Shown here one piece after another: positions 24,300-35,554 of a DNA stretch of 64,000 nucleotides (the stretch's first letter is position 1; every line of letters starts with the position of its first letter). Source of the DNA: Schistosoma mansoni. Its lineage: Eukaryota; Platyhelminthes; Trematoda; Strigeidida; Schistosomatidae. Made by a program: the position numbers and the translations under genes. Where the stretch lies: contig NW_017386105.1 in NCBI RefSeq assembly GCF_000237925.1, positions 62,001 to 126,000 of the forward strand. The letters are read 5' to 3'. The notes beneath the pieces are model-generated. The model was not told where the DNA came from and did no database searches. It saw nothing but the letters and a program-made list of their open reading frames with translations.

Positions 24300-25436
24300 A
24301 ATGACTTGAGAATAGAGAATAAGACCCCGAGGCAGGGGCAGCCTTGCAGTTACTCGTAGTTGTGAGTTCACTGCCTATTATGACTCCTAGATCTTTTAAG
24401 TGTCTTGCTTGCGTAACATAATTCCAGGTAATGTGTGGTGATGTGTATCATCTAAGTTATTTATTTACATTGCTACATTCTTGTTAGGGTGAACTGCTAA
24501 TGACCACCTACACATCCAACCAACCAGTGAATTCAGGTCACCATGTAATACTATCCTGTCTATTATATGGTGGATGGTTCTCCAAATCTTTATATCATCT
24601 GCAAAGAGTAGAACAAATGACTTTGCTACAGTTGGTAAGTCATCTATATAAAGCGATAAAAAGAGGACTAAGGATGGTGCCTCAGGAAACTCCACTTCTT
24701 CACAAATCCTCACGATTACAGAGCCCTACTTTCCCTCACCTGTTGTCTCCTATCACTGGGGAAAATACTTACCCGGTTTATGATTTCATAAAGGATCTCG
24801 GAACATTCGTTTTAATTCAAGACTCAGGCGAGAGACTTTGTCAAAGGCTTTACTTAAATCTATGAAGTTTATGTCTACCAAAACATTTCTATCCTTGCAG
24901 TCCATACTTCTCTTTCAATAAGCAGATTTGTCAAGTATGGTGGGTGTTTCCTAAAACGACGTTGTTCCCTGACTAAAAGATTATGCACTTCCGTATACTT
25001 CACAATAACCATCTGAATAATCTGTCTGACTAGTTTGACAACCACGCAAGTTAGATCAACGAGCTGCTAGTTTACAAACTTATTATCTACTCCCCACTAT
25101 ACAAATCGGGCTGATAACCTCATCTTTCTCGTCCCTTGATAATTTAGACTGCCTCAGAGATATATAAAACAGTATCGCCAGGAGTTCGACAATTAAATCC
25201 TCCAATTCTTTTACAACTCTGAGATAAATGTCGTCAGGACTACTGAACTTCTCTCGTTTGAGAAGTTGAAGTAATCGTAAGATAGCTTCTTTCTCAATAA
25301 CCACAGAACCCATCGACAAATCGGCATTATTAGAATAAATTGTTGGTCTCACGCCGTTGTTGGTAGAAAACAATGTGCTAAAATATTCTGATAAGGCCTG
25401 AGCTTTTGAGAGCCCATTTCTTGGAAGAAGCGACAT
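24300..25436 (-). mobile_element. LINE fragment, CR1/jockey-like RT (family 4)
   Basis: Minus-strand RT of a type different from families 1-3. The N-terminal part (25083-25436) reads KAQALSEYFSTLFS and later KREKFSSPDDIYLRVVKELE, matching the KS-GPD-I-PRVLKEL pattern of CR1/jockey polymerases. The palm (24465-24713) reads VLFLSLYIDDLP and LFADDIKIW, with catalytic F-A-D-D. Stops and frameshifts occur between 24713 and 25083. The 3' limit is approximate. Confidence 0.75.
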
Positions 25437-25449
25437 ATTTTCTTTTATT

Positions 25450-25645
25450 TTCGTAGTTGAAATCGTGGGTCAATTGAAGCTAGACAACCATGGAAAACCT
25501 GGAAGCACTGCTTGAAGGCCGTTTCGTCCTATTATGGGACCCCTCAGCAGTGCGCATCCACGATCCCGCACTTGCGAGATTCGAACACAGGACCTACCAG
25601 TCTCGCACCAGAGCCCTTAACCGATAGACCACTGAGCTAGCCGGC
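25450..25645 (-). mobile_element. Sm-alpha-like SINE, tRNA-like head plus hammerhead (mutated)
   Basis: Minus strand. The tRNA-like head has AGCTCAGTGGTCTATCGG (A-box region) and GTTCGAATC (B box, 25578-25586). It is followed by the hammerhead, in which GCACTG, core CTGAGGG (25541-25547), stem II and GAAAC (25521-25525) can be read. The invariant core should be CTGANGA, and the final A is G here, so cleavage is probably lost. The 3' part GGAAAACC...CTAGCTTCAATTGACC is shared with the 59.9-61.3 kb copies. Confidence 0.8.
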
Positions 25646-25768
25646 ATCCAACGGTGTTAATGTCTAACTTCAACCAATCCACGATTTTGAGCGACCGTTC
25701 ACCAAATGTCTTCAGTGAGTTGATATCTCTACAACAGACTTGGTAGAACTCCACTGGTCACTTCTTCC

Positions 25769-25928
25769 CACTAGAACTCAAGGAAAAATCTCTTCAAGTC
25801 AGTCACTAGTGAGCATATGATTATAGATCAACTATGAAAATACTAAATTCTCCACAAAACCCCCTCTGATCTATAATCATATGCTCAATAGTGACTGACT
25901 TCAAGAGATACTTCCCGGAGTTCTAGTG
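25769..25928. repeat. Inverted repeat, ~62-bp arms
   Basis: Arms at 25769-25830 and 25867-25928 match at about 90% (GTCAGTCACTA, GAGCATATGATTATAGATCA). The spacer carries the CTCCACAAAACCCCC motif that also lies beside hammerhead SINE pieces at 60.9 and 61.04 kb. Confidence 0.8.
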
Positions 25929-28421
25929 ACTCAACTTCCTTATTATGGTAGTGATGAACATGGGTGTTGGTGGTTGTTTATGAATTGTAATTGAGAGTCA
26001 AACTATTCATGAATCTTGTAATGGTAATAATGATCATTCCATGCGACGTTTCCAATAGGAGTATGTTTTTCTATTGTAGAGCAACAAGGAGTAAACGCAC
26101 TGGAAAAAGATGAAGAAACCCTGCGCGATCTGAACGAGCAGAACAATGAATAAAACTATTTTGTAGTAAGTTTCCCATTTTGCACTCGAACCGTGTCTTT
26201 CAATTTTAAAAATATATATGTTGTGCCAGTACACTGTGTTCTTACTTCAACGGCACTTACCGGTCCTGACTGTAGTGTTGTTGTTTCAGATCGCTCCTGC
26301 TTCCAAGTGAACGTCAATATATAACGTGCTACATTACGATATGAACTATTAATATACAGCCGTCAGCAGTTTAATCCATGATAAGTATCATCATTGTCAA
26401 CTGGACTGATATATTATTACGCAGTGTGAGAAAAAAAATTATGCAAGTAACAATTGGTGTTGATAGATTTTTTTGCCCGCTTTCTGAATTTATACAGGAA
26501 TTGTGTATAACATTGCTGTAAGTGCCACATAAGTTAGCCAAATGCTCCTGTTAAGTAAAGCGATGCGTGTTTGTTATGAGTATGGTAACTAAGACATGTC
26601 GTAGATAATACTAGTTTACGATGTCTCGTATAGGGTTAAAATATAAATTTCTGTTAACAGAATCCGAAATCACTGACCATCATAAACAAAGTTTTAATGC
26701 ATGTTGACGAGTAATCTCTAAATAGTGCTTACCAGTTATTTCATTATTGTATGTAAACAGTGAACTGCAAACAGTGTTACGAACGTCGTAAATGGATTTT
26801 CCTCAAATTTCCTATAACTAATTAAAGTTTGTGAGTCCCTTCATTTGGTGCCTGATGTTTGTTTGTTAATACTGAATGACTAGATGAAATTGTAGGAAGG
26901 TTAGAAAACGAAGAGCACTGTTTGCAGCAAGTAAAACACTTACAGGTACATCCTATCAATTGCTATTTCATTTACTTATTGAATTTGATACTGATAACGA
27001 GGTTTAATATTTTCTTTCACGATTGATCTGTTGCTTTTCAGAATTGCATTGAGCAAGCTATCCATGCATTTCCTGTTATACAACTTATGACTTCTGTCAA
27101 CTAATTGAAAGGCTCAAATCTTTGTAATAATCGAGTCTATGCAGGTGAACAACTTGGCGAATTTCTTAATATGGAAGTTTATGCGGAGAAACAATTTACA
27201 CATTGACGATAGCTGTGTTTTGTATTGACTACTTCCGCGTCTATTCATCTAATAATTTGTCTAGATATAATATAGATATAACAACTGTAGTTTTCCGCAC
27301 TTTAAATAGTTTTAGTATGTGTATAGTCTGGTTCGGTACTATTATTACTTTGATAATAGACGTTGTCCGATAACGGTAAATTTATTGTTTGATTGCCTAG
27401 TCGGTAAGATCTTACGTGAAAATCGCATCACTAACTACACTGACTCATCGTATCGTGACAACTCACAGTAATACTTAGTACTTCTGTAGAACACATTTAC
27501 GCTTGGGATAGAATAATAAATTTACTGTGAATATAAATAAGTTTAAGATACCACAAAACTGTATTCAAATCGCACGTCCTTCAGCACTTTACTTTTGCCG
27601 TGAATGTAGTGCGTGTGGGTAGTCTGAAAAGGGATAGAATTATGCATTCACACTTTTTGGAACTCCTTAAACACACTTTCGAATTCAATCCAGCTTCCAA
27701 AACGTCTGCTCAGTATAATGCGTTGAAACGGCTCGCTTAAGTCGACCAAAATGTCTCTGGAACAAAAGTCACGAGAAACATCACTAATTAATTATTAAAA
27801 ACAGCTATTTCATGCGATAATACTTCAGTAACTGAAGAAAGGACTACAAACATTTAGGACTTACGGGTTACTCGTCATGTCTTAATTCTTGCAGAAAACG
27901 ATTCACACAAATTCAGAGTATCTTTCACAGTTAATTTATACTCGATACGCAGTATTGGGGACCCCTATAAATTTTAAATAAGGAGAGTGAGGTTCAGTAG
28001 GGTAATTGGTATCCCAGGTCAAGTTACGAAGCAACAAAAGAGCCAAATTGTACACTACGAAACAGAGGAAGCTAAATAAACGCTTTTGGCATTGATTTCG
28101 CGAATTTACTGCAGCCGAAAACGACTCAAATACGATAAAACCTGATATTCGGGCAACACAGAGGACAACCAACCGACCCTCAACAAATCAAATACGGGAT
28201 GACCGTCTCGTGACAGGCGGTTCAAGGTCGCTAAAACGAAACGGCGGGCAGGTTTGAAAACGCACTGACTTATTTACCTTGCCTTTTCTATATTGTATAT
28301 GATTTTTATATACCAACCCGAGCTCAGTGCTGTGATTAGAGATAAATGACGTTCGAACCTTAATTCATGGAGTCGTCGCTGGACCTAGATAAAGTTTTGG
28401 TTCCATATTATACCTTAGGAT
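25929..28421. other. Unique sequence, no gene established
   Basis: Two minus-strand frames look mildly coding: 26034-26234 (hydrophobic, YKIVLFIVLLVQIAQGFF) and 27936-28172. Neither has a recognised domain or convincing splice framing. The 28050-28260 stretch is more CpG-rich than its surroundings and could be a promoter or 5' UTR. Confidence 0.3.
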
Positions 28422-28461
28422 AGTGAGGATATATATCCTCACTAAGCTAATATTAGCTTAG
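28422..28461. repeat. Two overlapping perfect palindromes
   Basis: A 22-bp perfect palindrome (28422-28443, AGTGAGGATAT and its complement) is followed by a 20-bp palindrome (28442-28461, CTAAGCTAAT and its complement), sharing two bases. Confidence 0.9.
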
Positions 28462-28909
28462 CATTTCTGGAGTTTTATGTGCGCAGAACTCTTATCAGGA
28501 GGTTTAAGTCCTTTTTTGGAAAGAGTTTTGTGTCCAAGGTACTAGCAGGTTTATCATCGATTAGAAAGTTTCTGAAGACGTATTATACACAACAAAAGTA
28601 GCAAGTTCTTGAAGCATCCTTTACGGCTTTCGTAAAGGTACCCGTAGTATCCTCACTTGTCTAATTATTTAGGACTTCAACTTTAATTACATTAGTAGAC
28701 TTAGGTTCTGATTTTTGGGTAACTATGACGTTCAGCTTAGTTGTAAAGTACAATGGATGACCAACAGTAAAGAAGTTCTGAGACAAGCTAAGTATTCTTT
28801 AGTTCGTTTGAAACTTATCTAAAATAGTTCACTGTCTCATACTTAGAGTAGTTTATCTACCCAACTTTAAAACGGGTTAAAAATGAAAGTTAAACGTAAA
28901 TTAGTACCT

Positions 28910-29170
28910 AGCACATATGTACATCGGTTCAAGTTACCATATCCCATTAGCACAGCAAGATTAAATTGTCAGAGCAAATTCCAGAGTAGTCAAGGTAATA
29001 ATTATATTGATGGTAGTAGAGAAGACTAGCCACCGAAGATACAATTCGAGAAAAATTAGTGAATTAATAAATACATTTAGGATACTAGGATCTAAGGGAC
29101 AACTAAATAAATGTACCTGCGCCATTGTGGACGATTTAAAGGTGTCATTCAAAAGATTAGGAGCCAAATG
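28910..29170 (-). mobile_element. LINE 3'-end fragment (family 2-related)
   Basis: On the minus strand a decayed C-terminal end with CACAATGGCGCAGGTAC leads into a 3' UTR ending ACTTGAACCGATGTACATATG. The same end sequence occurs at 38515-38965. Confidence 0.6.
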
Positions 29171-29638
29171 TTAGTTCTGTCGGTGAGAGTCTGTTGACTG
29201 ATCTAACTCTTTGAGTACATGTAATGAAATAGTTGTAGCCACGTCCTAAGTGAAATAACTTCACTTGCAGATGATTTGATGGTTTTCAGATTTTTATATC
29301 TCCCTAGGTTTACTGTTTTATATGGGTGGATATGATTGTCAAATGTGAAGCAACTATTAAATTGTTTCAGAACTATGATAGTCAACTCAGGTCCCACCTG
29401 TTGCGGAAGGATTGGTATATAGGTGATTTGTTGCCGTACACAGTGTTTAAGGTTTCAGAAAGTAAATTAGTTGCTGCTCTCTAAATCTATTCTAATACCT
29501 CAGGGTTTTTTAGCCATGGGGTAGCTGGGTGCGTACATTAATCGAATTTACGAAAAGCATATACAGTCTTTGTATGTAAGTGACTAAATGCTCTACTTAT
29601 AATTCGAATGATCTTAAGAGTTTTCGGAGTTACTTACT
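29171..29638. other. Intergenic, nothing recognised
   Basis: No supported gene or repeat. Confidence 0.4.
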
Positions 29639-29639
29639 T

Positions 29640-30735
29640 TACTTATTCACTTACGCCTGTTAACCCCAATTGAGCATGGCCGCCGACCAGCATTCCCCAA
29701 CCCACTCTGTCCGGGACCCTCCTTTCTAGTTCTGTCCAATTGTTCATTCTCATATGTTTCCATTTCTCGGCGTACTGTGTTCTGTGGTCTTCCTCTTCTC
29801 CTTTGGCCTTAAAGATCCCTGGTGAGGGCTTGCCTTGTGACGCAGTTGCGTGCTTTCTTCAACGTGTCCTATCCACTTCCATCGTTTCTTGATTTCCGCC
29901 ACCGGAATCTGGTTTGTTCTCTCCCACTTTACGGCTGTGAAACATGGCCATTAAGAGTAGAAGATACTCGTAAGTTACTAGTATTTGACCACAGATGCCT
30001 TAGAAATATTGTTCGCATCTTCTGGGATCACAGGGTATTAGGGAATGATGGTAAATCAGTTGATGAGGTCATGAATCTTCGTCGACTGAGATGGTTGGGC
30101 CACGTGTTACATATGCCGTATGTCTGAGGCATGTTGGTTGATGCAGACTACTTGGTTGAGGTGCGCGTGATTATCGTAACCAATGGTTGGAGACTCCAGG
30201 TGATATGGCTCAGAATCGATCACAATGGCGTAGGTGTATACACTCTTCCCTTAAACCTTAAGATTAAAATTGCTTCATAACATTCTTCCTTCCTTATATA
30301 CAACCTATAATTTATATACTACCACCACCACTAAATTAACTATTTCTATAAATCCAGTGTTCATCTTGTTCTGCTAACGAGGTATGGCAACTTGGACCGA
30401 TGCATAAATGTGCCTGGTCCTACGTTGTAGCTGACTGACTGACTCTCCCACAGTAGGTTGTTGCTGGTAGTGTCTGGCCAACGGGTCCAAATTATTTTGT
30501 GTAGACAACTGTTAATAAACACTTGTATCTTCTGAATGATGGCTTTCGTAGTTCTCCAAACTTCCGCCCCATACAGTAGAACTGTCTTGACATTTATATA
30601 GGATATTCTGATTTTGGTGTTGGTTGACAGTTGTTTTGAGTTTCAGATGTTCTTCAATTGTAGATATGCTGCTCTTGCTCTTTCGGAGTTACTGAGAGAC
30701 AATTTACAGTGGTTTGAAGGCTTTGACTTCTCATA
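29640..30735 (-). mobile_element. LINE family 1 fragment interrupted by a nested LINE
   Basis: Minus-strand 3' part of the family seen at 5.0-6.9 kb. Matching landmarks include the CACTTACGCCTGTTA 3' end and the GATAGTGTC-GGCCA stretch corresponding to 6550-6570. The copy is split by a 515-bp insertion at 29928-30442 and resumes at 30443, with host sequence continuing across the insertion. A TTAC-rich run at the 29630 end may be the element's short tandem 3' tail. No intact frame. Confidence 0.75.
29928..30442 (+). mobile_element. LINE family 2, nested 5'-truncated insertion
   Basis: A 515-bp 3' piece of family 2, starting inside the RT C-terminal region ([19 protein letters not shown]) and ending in the GACTGACTGA tail. 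It is flanked by a 9-bp direct repeat CTCTCCCAC at 29919-29927 and 30443-30451, the expected target-site duplication. The pre-insertion sequence is family 1 LINE on the opposite strand, so family 2 inserted after family 1 was in place. Confidence 0.9.
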
Positions 30736-31049
30736 ACTCCTAGATCACTATCTGGACAAAAAGTAACTTGGTTTTATTAAATATGTACCTATTAGTATGT
30801 TGATGGTTAGTATGGACCATGTTGGGAAGTACCAACAATATCTTTAGTTCGTCGGCTCTCTGTATTAAACTTCAGCTCTTCTATATAAATTATGTGGTTT
30901 ATTGGTGGGATAACTTGTTCTGGAATTGTCATATGTTTCCATTTAGTAGTGGCCATTAATTAATCAATGGTATCGTCTTAAATCGTATTCATCGATGACA
31001 CACACAGGTTTCCAGTTTTCAGTGGCAGGTACATTCAGTGCATTGATTT

Positions 31050-31560
31050 TTTATGGTAGTTACTCAGCAAGAGACAAATACAAACGGTGCCCGTAGGTAT
31101 GGTAAGTGCTTTTCATCTTCTAAGTACAGGGTAATATTTAAAGATTCCCAGGATCCTGTGTCTGCACTTACTCTTAGTAAAAGGTCGTTAGAAATAGTCG
31201 AAAAGCTCGTGTACTTTGGTTATTTTGTGAGCGCTAGTGATGGGATGGGTAGCGATCTGAGTTATGTTCAATGCCGTCATAATGTTAGTCTGGTTATGAA
31301 AAACTGGGTCTATAACGTGTCGGTGAAAATAGTCTCACCCTATCCTTGCGACATCTGACCTCCTAGTTGGTGTTTAGTGACTATATTCGATCTCCAGAGG
31401 ATTGCTGACATCCAGAAGCAACACTTTGTTAGTAATGCCGAAGTCCGGGAATGTGTCTTCGGGCTCAGTAGTGATTGCTCAGCTAGTTTCACCACCTTGG
31501 GACGCTGACCTTTAGCTTGGACGTGCTTTACGAATGTAATCTCAACAACTTTCACATCAC
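31050..31560 (+). mobile_element. LINE family 3 RT C-terminal fragment
   Basis: The frame 31053-31358 reads SSKYRVIFKDSQDPVSALTL then LEIVEKLVYFGYFVSASDG, which parallels family 2 SPSKWKLLLQDW and YLGSLIS. Further on, in another frame, GLLTSRSNTLLVMPKSGNVS replaces the family 3 DIQ-QH-VS-AEV pattern, readable near 31400-31470. It is degraded and lacks both ends. Confidence 0.6.
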
Positions 31561-32249
31561 TCTATGACTGGTTGAAAAAGCGGATAAGTGGTCAGTTTAT
31601 GAAACAACCCCAGGGTCTGTGGAGAAACTGTATAAAAATAGCATCTGTTAGTCAATTTGGATTTGATTTCGATTGTAGATACGGTGCAACTCAGTGGTTT
31701 AAGACGTCATCAAAGTAACGATAATGTTGTAATTTTTCTTCGCATTCTTCATAAATTTGAGAGAACTGGAAGGATTTCGGACTGTTTTTTTGTATTGTTA
31801 ACTGAAGAAGACTGTTTGGTTAATTTTTCTTTTTGGTCCCTTATTGTACTAGATTTCACGTACCTAAGTACTGATAATAATGACGATAAAAGCGACGCAT
31901 ATTGAGAGTAGGGAGTTACGTAGCAGTAACCTAGCTGAAAAAGTGTTTAAAGCATTTCAGTCAGTATGTGATATCAATCTGAAAAGACATTGATTATTGT
32001 TCTGAGCAGTGTAACAAGTATTTTGTTTCTAACTAGGTTTATCTTAGTACAGACACACCTCTTATTCTTGTCACTCCACATCTTAACCTTCATTATTCAG
32101 TACTTTTCACTCCTCGGTTTTTTCATAGCTATATTCCCTAAGTTGAGTTTTTTGCTGCGATTGGCAGTACAGTTTCTTTACCTTAGCTTTTACTCTGTTG
32201 ATTTCCTGCCTCTCCTCATATAAAGTGCAACTAACCCAGTTTTATTCAT
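31561..32249. other. Intergenic, nothing recognised
   Basis: Possible hydrophobic frames at 31657-31905 and 31990-32223 lack any recognised domain. Confidence 0.4.
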
Positions 32250-32915
32250 TTATTTGAACACATAAATATTGGTACAAAGGGGCACCAAATGCATATGCGC
32301 CACAATAATGGTGAGACGCTGAAGAAATGGTGAATGTAAAGTGCGTATAATAAAAAGATGAACAACTAACAGAAATTAGTGTATGAGAGTGACAACAGGA
32401 TCGCCACCGACTTCTATTGTGAGCCATGTTTGATAACGCGTCAAGCCACTATGTTGCAGAATCTCTAGGATTCTAACCAGGGAGTTGTAAAGGACTATCA
32501 GAAACCAGTCCTGTGCAGCTTTATTTGATACCACGACACCATGCCATACACTGATCACCTCTCCGCTTTTTCTAACCAGTCCCCGCGTCGGCAAATAATG
32601 CACGACGTGGAATTCTCTGGGACTACATTCGTAGATTATGACCAAGCCACCGAAGTCGATGTCTCAGGATGGTGACATCAATTGAATTATCGTCACTGTG
32701 CCCGAACACACGATGTTGAACCTCTGCCTTACTAACATTGTGTTGCCACTGGATTTCAGCAGTCTTTCGTAGACAACGATGATCAAACACAGAGTCGTCT
32801 AATATCCTCAACTCGGAAGGACCAGGTCTCACAAGCATAGAGCAAGGCTGTTTCCACTGATGAACTTTATATTCGATCTTTTTCAACCAGACTAACATCA
32901 CGAAGGTGCCCAATA
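32250..32915 (-). mobile_element. LINE family 3, 3' part
   Basis: Minus strand: VFDHRCLRKTAEIQWQHNVS, then HRLRWLGHNLRM (32623-32913), then after frameshifts MAHNRSRWRSCC (32242-32427). It ends in the GCACC-CTTTGTACC-ATATTTATG tail. This tail is shared with the non-autonomous repeats at 3.0 and 21.9 kb. Confidence 0.75.
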
Positions 32916-32929
32916 TGGCCCATATTTAC

Positions 32930-33035
32930 ATAAGCTGTTTTGGCATTCACTATGCGTGAACTAGTCTCAGTTGTGTGGCTCATATATATCTGGTACCCTT
33001 TGTATCAATATTTATGTGTTTAAATAAATAACTGT
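32930..33035 (+). mobile_element. Tail fragment of the family 3/non-autonomous type
   Basis: Plus-strand GTGTGGCTCATATATATCTGG, then TTTGTATCAATATTTATGTG and TTTAAATAAATAA. It ends only about 100 bp before the prefoldin start codon, so this insertion lies in that gene's proximal promoter. Confidence 0.6.
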
Positions 33036-33131
33036 CGGTTACCAATTTCTTTTTTTGTATAACCCTAGACTTCAACTGATCCATACAACTCCTCAGATAC
33101 CAAGTAAATACTTTGTTACACAAATCAGGTG

Positions 33132-33546
33132 ATGGAACCTGTCTATAAGCGGCTAAATGCAGAAATAGAAAAAGCACAAGGTATCCAAAAAGAAATACAG
33201 AAGATTTTCCAGCTCCATCGTCAGTTATCTGCCCAGCTTTCTGAAAATGAAAATGTTATTGAAGACCTTGGGTTTTTAAATGAATCCAATACTATATATA
33301 AACTTGTTGGCCCAGTCTTAGTCAAACAGGACTTATCTGAAGCTAAAGAAACAGTCAGTAAAAGGATAAGCTACATAACATCTGAAATGTAAGAACTTAG
33401 TTGTCGTATTCACCCGACATTTTAGAAAACGTCATGATGATAGGATAAAAGAACTGGAAAAACAGCAGGAGAATTGCCGGGAACAGATAAGCAAATTACA
33501 GCAAAAACTTCAACAAGAACACACAAAAGCAGCACTAAAAGCCTAA
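33132..33546 (+). CDS. PFDN6: Prefoldin subunit 6 (two exons)
   Basis: Beta-type subunit of the hexameric prefoldin chaperone, which captures nascent actin and tubulin and hands them to the CCT chaperonin in the cytosol. Exon 1 is 33132-33388 and exon 2 is 33426-33546, with a 37-bp GT-AG intron. The joined frame is 125 residues, close to the usual 125-130. Recognisable family features are an N-terminal helix, QLSENENVIEDLGFL, the conserved YKLVGPVLVKQDL hairpin region and RISYITSEI bridging the splice, then a C-terminal helix rich in Gln, Lys and Glu ending KAALKA. The start is ATG at 33132. A GTG codon just upstream follows CACAAATCAG, which resembles a splice acceptor, so a 5' UTR intron or trans-splicing is possible. 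A LINE-type tail ends about 100 bp upstream. Confidence 0.92.
33389..33425 (+). other. 37-bp intron of prefoldin 6
   Basis: GTAAGA...TTTTAG. Removing it restores the frame and rebuilds the conserved ITSEIKRHDDRI helix, whereas reading through gives ITSEM followed by a stop. Introns this short are typical of schistosome genes. Confidence 0.9.
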
Positions 33547-35520
33547 TGCAACACAAGGCACGAATTTATATGAATGACAAAACTGTAAAATTTTCGTTAT
33601 TTTTTCTGCTCAAAAAGAGTATAAACTGCATTAAGTCTAGGAAACCGTTGTGAATCTGCCAGTCTTTTTTATTTTTTGTATTCGTAACGGAGGAAAACGT
33701 AGTCGGGGATCTGGTTTTTTTGGTTACTCCAACGTTTTGATGGGAAGAATTCGTCGTGTTACTGTTTTGCCACTAAAACCTGGATTCGTTTCGAAAAGTA
33801 GCTGTCATGTAGACCTCATCTCCATGCGTATTGTGTGTAGTTTTTGGATCAATTGGAGGGAAACTTGAAGACGATTTCCTCCATAGACTAACCTTAGTAA
33901 GAAAATCAATTCAGAAAAAAACACACCTAGTTAGCTCTTTTATTCTAGCTGGAGACATCTTGGCCCTCCACGACTACATATAAAATGGAGTCTTAAACCT
34001 TCAGCCTTCTTCGTAACCACAATACTTTCAAACCACTATTTGAGAATCCGGCGTTGAACATTCTCGGCTTTCGTCAATATGTAGTATGCTATAATCCTTG
34101 GATTGATGCTTTTGTTGAATTGCTTTTAAAATTTCGACCTAGTTAGCCCTGTAGGTGTTAACTTTCCATTAGAAAATTCGAAAACGTGCCTCGAACTAGT
34201 ATCGAAAACTATTAGATTGTCATTTTCGTTAGATAGATTTTGGGTTGTAGGAATGATAAACCCTCAGGATTTACTTGAAATATAAAAACGACAATAGAAA
34301 CAATGTGCTTTATTCAGTTGTGAGACTACTATTTAATGAGCAAATAAAAAGGAAAACAAACATGAACGATGTGACCAAACGTTATATCACTGACGGACCG
34401 AAGGCGACAAAAATACTTTAAACATCATTTTATTTAAGTTACTAATTTGATATTATGAGGGATCTTCATTCCCGTTGCGTACAAGTGTGCTTTGTGTTAC
34501 TAATGAGGACCGAACACGTGATGCCAGTGATTAGGCCTCCTGAATCCGTGTCAACTCGACCATAGGACTGGGTCCTCTTGACTGTTGAGTTTTGCTGTTT
34601 GTTGACACGCCGTAACCGTTCGCCAGTCCAAAACATTCTGTTTTATGGACAGCTAATAGGCGAAACTAGCTATGGACTTCATAAGATTTTCATCTGGGTG
34701 ACCACTGTGGAAGTGTCGTAGAACTTAGGGACTGCAGGATTTGGATAAAATCTACGGCAAACTTGTAGTCTGTTGTCATCCAATTCAGACATTTGCATTT
34801 CCGTGTGGATGATAAATTGTAGAGCAAGCTGGTGAGAATGTGAAACATATCTCTAACCTAATATCAACACGATTTCTATGTCCACATTGGAGCTCGTGGC
34901 AGAAGTATTCCTTGTTATAACAATAGATCTGAAGTGCAGTAATGTTCTTTTTGGAAATTTATTTGGATTCGGTTTTCCTTCGAAGTGCACTTCTAAACCC
35001 AAAAAATAGTTGCAATCTCTACAAGTAGTAATTATAATAGATATATATGTAGCAACGACACAAACTGTACAGGAGGCGTAAAGCTTTAAGCGTTTGTACA
35101 TGTCAGTTCTTCGGTATTTTACGTCGTGTTTTTATACATTCAAAACCCTAGAAGGTTGAGTTATTAGTACAAGACTCTCGACTCAGCAAGTAAATACAAT
35201 TTCCTAATTCCAAATAAAGTTGTTGCTGGAAAATACCGACATAAATACTAAGAACACATACGTCTGATTATCAAAAGAAAATGGATGCTAGTTAGGTTAG
35301 CTCCAATCGAAAAATCGTCTGCATTTACTTACGTTATATAGGAACAACAGTACCTTGATATTTTTGACAACAGTCAGTCGTCTTAAATTTTTAGCAGACA
35401 GAAATAAGATTGCTATTGTACATCCTATCGTCCCACAAAGCCCGTAGTTCCTTGGTGCTTTTCATCATGATTTTCTCAATTTCCACCGTATTTTGAAAGT
35501 ACAGTAAACTGGGTCGATAT
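33547..35520. other. Unique sequence with weak exon-like segments
   Basis: On minus, about 34861-35010 reads FLGLEVHFEGKPNPNKFP after a TTGTAG acceptor and before a GGTTAG. On minus, 35391-35500 reads VEIEKIMMKSTKELRALW. On plus, 33650-33868 is open. None was recognised and no gene model is proposed. Confidence 0.25.
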
Positions 35521-35554
35521 ATATCACCATGTTGTATATACAACATGGTGATAT
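35521..35554. repeat. 34-bp perfect palindrome
   Basis: ATATCACCATGTTGTAT is followed immediately by its exact reverse complement, with no spacer. Confidence 0.95.

Noticed and set aside
25561-25640. Functional tRNA gene
   Set aside because: A and B boxes are readable, but the sequence runs into the hammerhead SINE and lacks a full cloverleaf acceptor stem.
33132-33546. Prefoldin 6 as a processed pseudogene next to LINEs
   Set aside because: It retains an intron whose removal restores a full-length conserved protein, and no poly(A) or target duplication was seen.
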